Source: Flavobacterium sp. LHD-85 (GTDB lineage: Bacteria; Bacteroidota; Bacteroidia; Flavobacteriales; Flavobacteriaceae). Taken from it: a stretch of 64,000 nt of DNA. Below, in pieces: positions 61,948 to 64,000 of the stretch (position 1 is its first letter; every line of letters starts with the position of its first letter). The notes under the pieces are model-generated. The model had not been told where the DNA came from, ran no database searches, and saw nothing but the letters and a program-made list of their open reading frames with translations. The DNA is taken from contig NZ_JAVFVR010000001.1 of assembly GCF_030929595.1 (NCBI RefSeq), positions 310,001-374,000 of the forward strand. The letters are read 5' to 3'. Both the position numbers and the translations under genes were made by a program.

Positions 61948-63549
61948 TTATAAATACTTATAGCAAGGAATAGTTAGGAAATCCACAAAATGCAGGTTCA
62001 CAACCAGTCTTTCCAGTAATTTTTCGGCTAATGGAAATTGCTGTTTTTCGTGATTTTCTTCTCCTAACTCTTCTTTAATTTTTCGGCATTCATCTAAAGC
62101 CAATTCATGATAATACGCTAAGTCCAATTTTCGTCCGTTATCCAAAATCACTTTATTCTGAAGCCATTGCCACAATTGCGATCTCGAAATTTCAGCTGTT
62201 GCCGCATCTTCCATCAAATTATGAAGCGCTGCTGCGCCTTGTCCGTTCAACCATGAAGCCAAATATAAAACCGCAACATTGATGTTTTTTCGAACGCCAT
62301 TTTCTGTGATTAATCCAATTGGCGGTTCGATTAAATCGGCTTCTGTAATTTTTCGATGTTCTCTTTTAATATGAATCTGATTTGGAGTTGGCATTCCTTT
62401 ATCAAAAACTTCTTTTGCAATGGTAACCAAATCTGGATGCGCCACCCAGGTTCCATCATGACCATTTCGAACTTCGCGTTCTTTATCGGTTTTTACTTTC
62501 GCGAAAGCGATAGCATTTGCTTCTTCATTATTACGAATCGGAATCTGCGCTGCCATTCCACCGATAGCATGAATTCCTCTTTTATGGCATCTTTGGATAA
62601 CCAAATTTGAATACGCATTCATAAAAGGCGAAGTCATATTTACCTGATCGCGATCTGGAACTATGAACTTTGGATTTTTTCTGAACTTTTTAATGTAAGA
62701 GAAAATATAATCCCAGCGTCCGCAGTTCAAACCAACAATGTGCTCTTTCAATTCGTAAATGATTTCATCCAACTGAAAACTTGCTGTTATGGTTTCAATT
62801 AAAACCGTCACTTTTATAGTTCCGCGTTTCAGATTCAGATAATCTTCAGTAAAATCAATTACATTATTCCACCAGCGTGCTTCCAGATAATGTTCCAATT
62901 TCGGAATGTAGAAATAAGGCCCCGAATTGTTTTCTAAAAGTTTTTTATGATTATGAAAAACATACAAACCAAAATCTACCAAAGAACCCGAAACTTCTTT
63001 TCCTTCAATCAAAACATGTTTTTCAGGCAGATGCAAACCTCTCGGGCGAACAATCAGTGTTCCAATTTTTTCGTTTAAATGATACGATTTCTGCTTCACC
63101 AAATCGGTAAACGTGATGGTTCTGTTTACAGCATCTATTAAATTCATTTGTCCATCCATCAGGTTTTGCCAAGTTGGCGAAGTGCTGTCTTCAAAATCGG
63201 CCATAAAAGTTTTGGCACCAGAATTCAGAGCATTGATAATCATTTTGCGGTCAACTGGTCCAGTAATTTCAACTCTTCTATCCTGTAAATCTTTCGGAAT
63301 TTCTCCAGCTGTCCAATTACTTTCTCTGATGCTTTTGGTTTCCGGAATAAAAACCGGCATGATTCCCTGATCAAAAGTGACTTGTTTCTGTTCTCTCTGT
63401 AAAAGCAATAATTTTCTTTGCGATTCAAACTTTTTGTGCAATTCGATAATAAACGCAGTCGCTTCTTCGGTCCAGATTTTTGGATAAGCAAGCTTTTTGT
63501 CGGCTAGGAATTCTATAGCCATTTCAGTGATCTCTAATTGGTTTTTCAT
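61948..63549 (-). CDS. aceB: Malate synthase A
   Basis: Condenses glyoxylate with acetyl-CoA to malate, completing the shunt with aceA. The 533 residues match family A in length. Motifs: TFMADFEDSTSPTW, VRPRGLHLPEKH, and GRWDYIFSYIKKF; the catalytic Asp is in the C-terminal domain near AHLAW-like segments. No signal. First gene after the divergent promoter region that it shares with the HTH gene at 63760. Confidence 0.96.
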   Translation of the reverse strand: MKNQLEITEMAIEFLADKKLAYPKIWTEEATAFIIELHKKFESQRKLLLLQREQKQVTFDQGIMPVFIPETKSIRESNWTAGEIPKDLQDRRVEITGPVDRKMIINALNSGAKTFMADFEDSTSPTWQNLMDGQMNLIDAVNRTITFTDLVKQKSYHLNEKIGTLIVRPRGLHLPEKHVLIEGKEVSGSLVDFGLYVFHNHKKLLENNSGPYFYIPKLEHYLEARWWNNVIDFTEDYLNLKRGTIKVTVLIETITASFQLDEIIYELKEHIVGLNCGRWDYIFSYIKKFRKNPKFIVPDRDQVNMTSPFMNAYSNLVIQRCHKRGIHAIGGMAAQIPIRNNEEANAIAFAKVKTDKEREVRNGHDGTWVAHPDLVTIAKEVFDKGMPTPNQIHIKREHRKITEADLIEPPIGLITENGVRKNINVAVLYLASWLNGQGAAALHNLMEDAATAEISRSQLWQWLQNKVILDNGRKLDLAYYHELALDECRKIKEELGEENHEKQQFPLAEKLLERLVVNLHFVDFLTIPCYKYL

Positions 63550-63652
63550 AGCTGCAGATTTTATTTTTTAATTTTAAAAAACAGATTCTCTGTTTATTAT
63601 TTTCATTTCATCAAAACGACTCAATCATAACTAATTCATAATTAACAAGTTT

Positions 63653-63755
63653 CAACGATACAATGTTATAAAAAAGTTTTTTACAAAACAAGCGAACGTT
63701 CGCTAAATTTTAAAAATATTTTTTTTTGCGATTATTTTTAGATTACTTACATTTG
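63653..63755. promoter_or_regulatory. Divergent control region of aceBA and the HTH gene
   Basis: AGCGAACGTTCGCT (63691-63704) is a perfect 14-bp palindrome. Toward the right, TTG (63726-63728), 19-bp spacer, TACATTTG (63748-63755) drives the HTH gene; the ATG at 63760 is 5 bp later, so the mRNA is leaderless or nearly so. Toward the left, a weaker pair exists: TTG (complement of 63684-63686), 23 bp, TATCGTTG (complement of 63653-63660). The palindrome is between the two promoters. Confidence 0.75.
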
Positions 63756-63759
63756 GATT

Positions 63760-64000
63760 ATGGATATCGAAAAAGACTATATAAAGCTGATTTTTGGGCT
63801 AAAAATGAAACAAGTTCGTACACAAAAAAACTTGTCTCTTTTTGGTTTGGCCAAACTGACTAATCTTTCAAAATCGTACTTAAACGAGATTGAAAAGGGA
63901 AAAAAATATCCAAAAACAGATAAAATTTTGCTTTTATGCGAACATTTGGACGTGCCTTACGACCAAATGGTATCTTTAAAACTCGATAATAACCTCGCTC
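63760..64000 (+). CDS. XRE-family helix-turn-helix regulator (partial)
   Basis: N-terminal 80 residues, cut by the window edge. The HTH_3 domain is at about residues 14-70: MKQVRTQKNLSLFGLAKLTN with turn and recognition helix SKSYLNEIEKGKKYP. Its divergent position beside aceBA suggests it is the regulator of the glyoxylate shunt, comparable to RamB (short-chain fatty acyl regulator family) in Actinobacteria, which also starts with this type of domain. That comparison is inference until the C-terminus is seen. Confidence 0.85.
   Translation, partial: MDIEKDYIKLIFGLKMKQVRTQKNLSLFGLAKLTNLSKSYLNEIEKGKKYPKTDKILLLCEHLDVPYDQMVSLKLDNNLA

Overview
The window is an AT-rich chromosomal segment of a gliding Flavobacterium, most likely Flavobacterium johnsoniae or a close relative. 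This rests on gldB and gldC, a type IX secretion plug protein (DUF5103), flavobacterial TAnnTTTG promoter boxes with almost no Shine-Dalgarno sites, and a dense set of Flavobacteriia intergenic foldback repeats. No transposase, integrase, phage gene or CRISPR array is visible. Species assignment is inference; the gene families are read from the protein sequences.

Layout. 1-8140: the division and cell wall (dcw) cluster on the minus strand, mraZ-rsmH-ftsL-ftsI-murE-mraY-murD-ftsW, with ftsW cut by the window edge and an array of five MraZ-type boxes upstream of mraZ. 8.4-13.7 kb: an alpha/beta hydrolase, the GTPase EngB, gliding genes gldB-gldC, nadE and a LuxR-type response regulator. 13.7-20.1 kb (minus): dnaG, a sigma / anti-sigma-like / outer membrane barrel trio, and a polyprenyl diphosphate synthase. 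20.2-27.4 kb: a lipoprotein, rlmN, three YceI-like proteins around a porin, a helical lipoprotein behind a sigma-54-like promoter, and an O-methyltransferase. 27.7-33.8 kb (minus): PAP2 phosphatase with TatA, then an M1 peptidase at the end of a run of overlapping CarboxypepD_reg-like genes. 33.9-38.4 kb: peptidase E, two identical tRNA-Gly genes, a GNAT enzyme and two convergent L,D-transpeptidases. 38.4-48.5 kb: gpmI, DUF445 protein, methionine aminopeptidase, a GxxExxY PD-(D/E)XK protein, a methyltransferase, a SNF2 helicase, the T9SS plug and ApaG. 48.7-60.3 kb: pruA, rsmG, a desaturase, an aminotransferase, a PA2169-type helical bundle, a U32 hydroxylation protein, purT, and a small DUF6370 protein with a Crp/Fnr regulator. 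60.5-64 kb: glyoxylate shunt genes aceB-aceA (minus) facing a partial HTH regulator.

The genes are mostly core functions: peptidoglycan synthesis and remodelling, replication, RNA modification, gliding/T9SS, and carbon metabolism (proline degradation, glyoxylate shunt). The accessory signal lies between genes. Several families of inverted repeats occur, some two or three times in the window. The most interesting case is the GxxExxY nuclease-fold gene, which sits exactly between two ~56-60 bp inverted arms whose relatives occur elsewhere without a gene. Two yceI promoters carry identical Fnr-type dyads at the same distance from the -7 box, which suggests a small regulon that includes the adjacent porin.

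Limits: all assignments were made by eye from the sequence and knowledge of the families. No database search or folding program was run. Start codons were moved where signal peptides, promoters or family N-termini argued for it.
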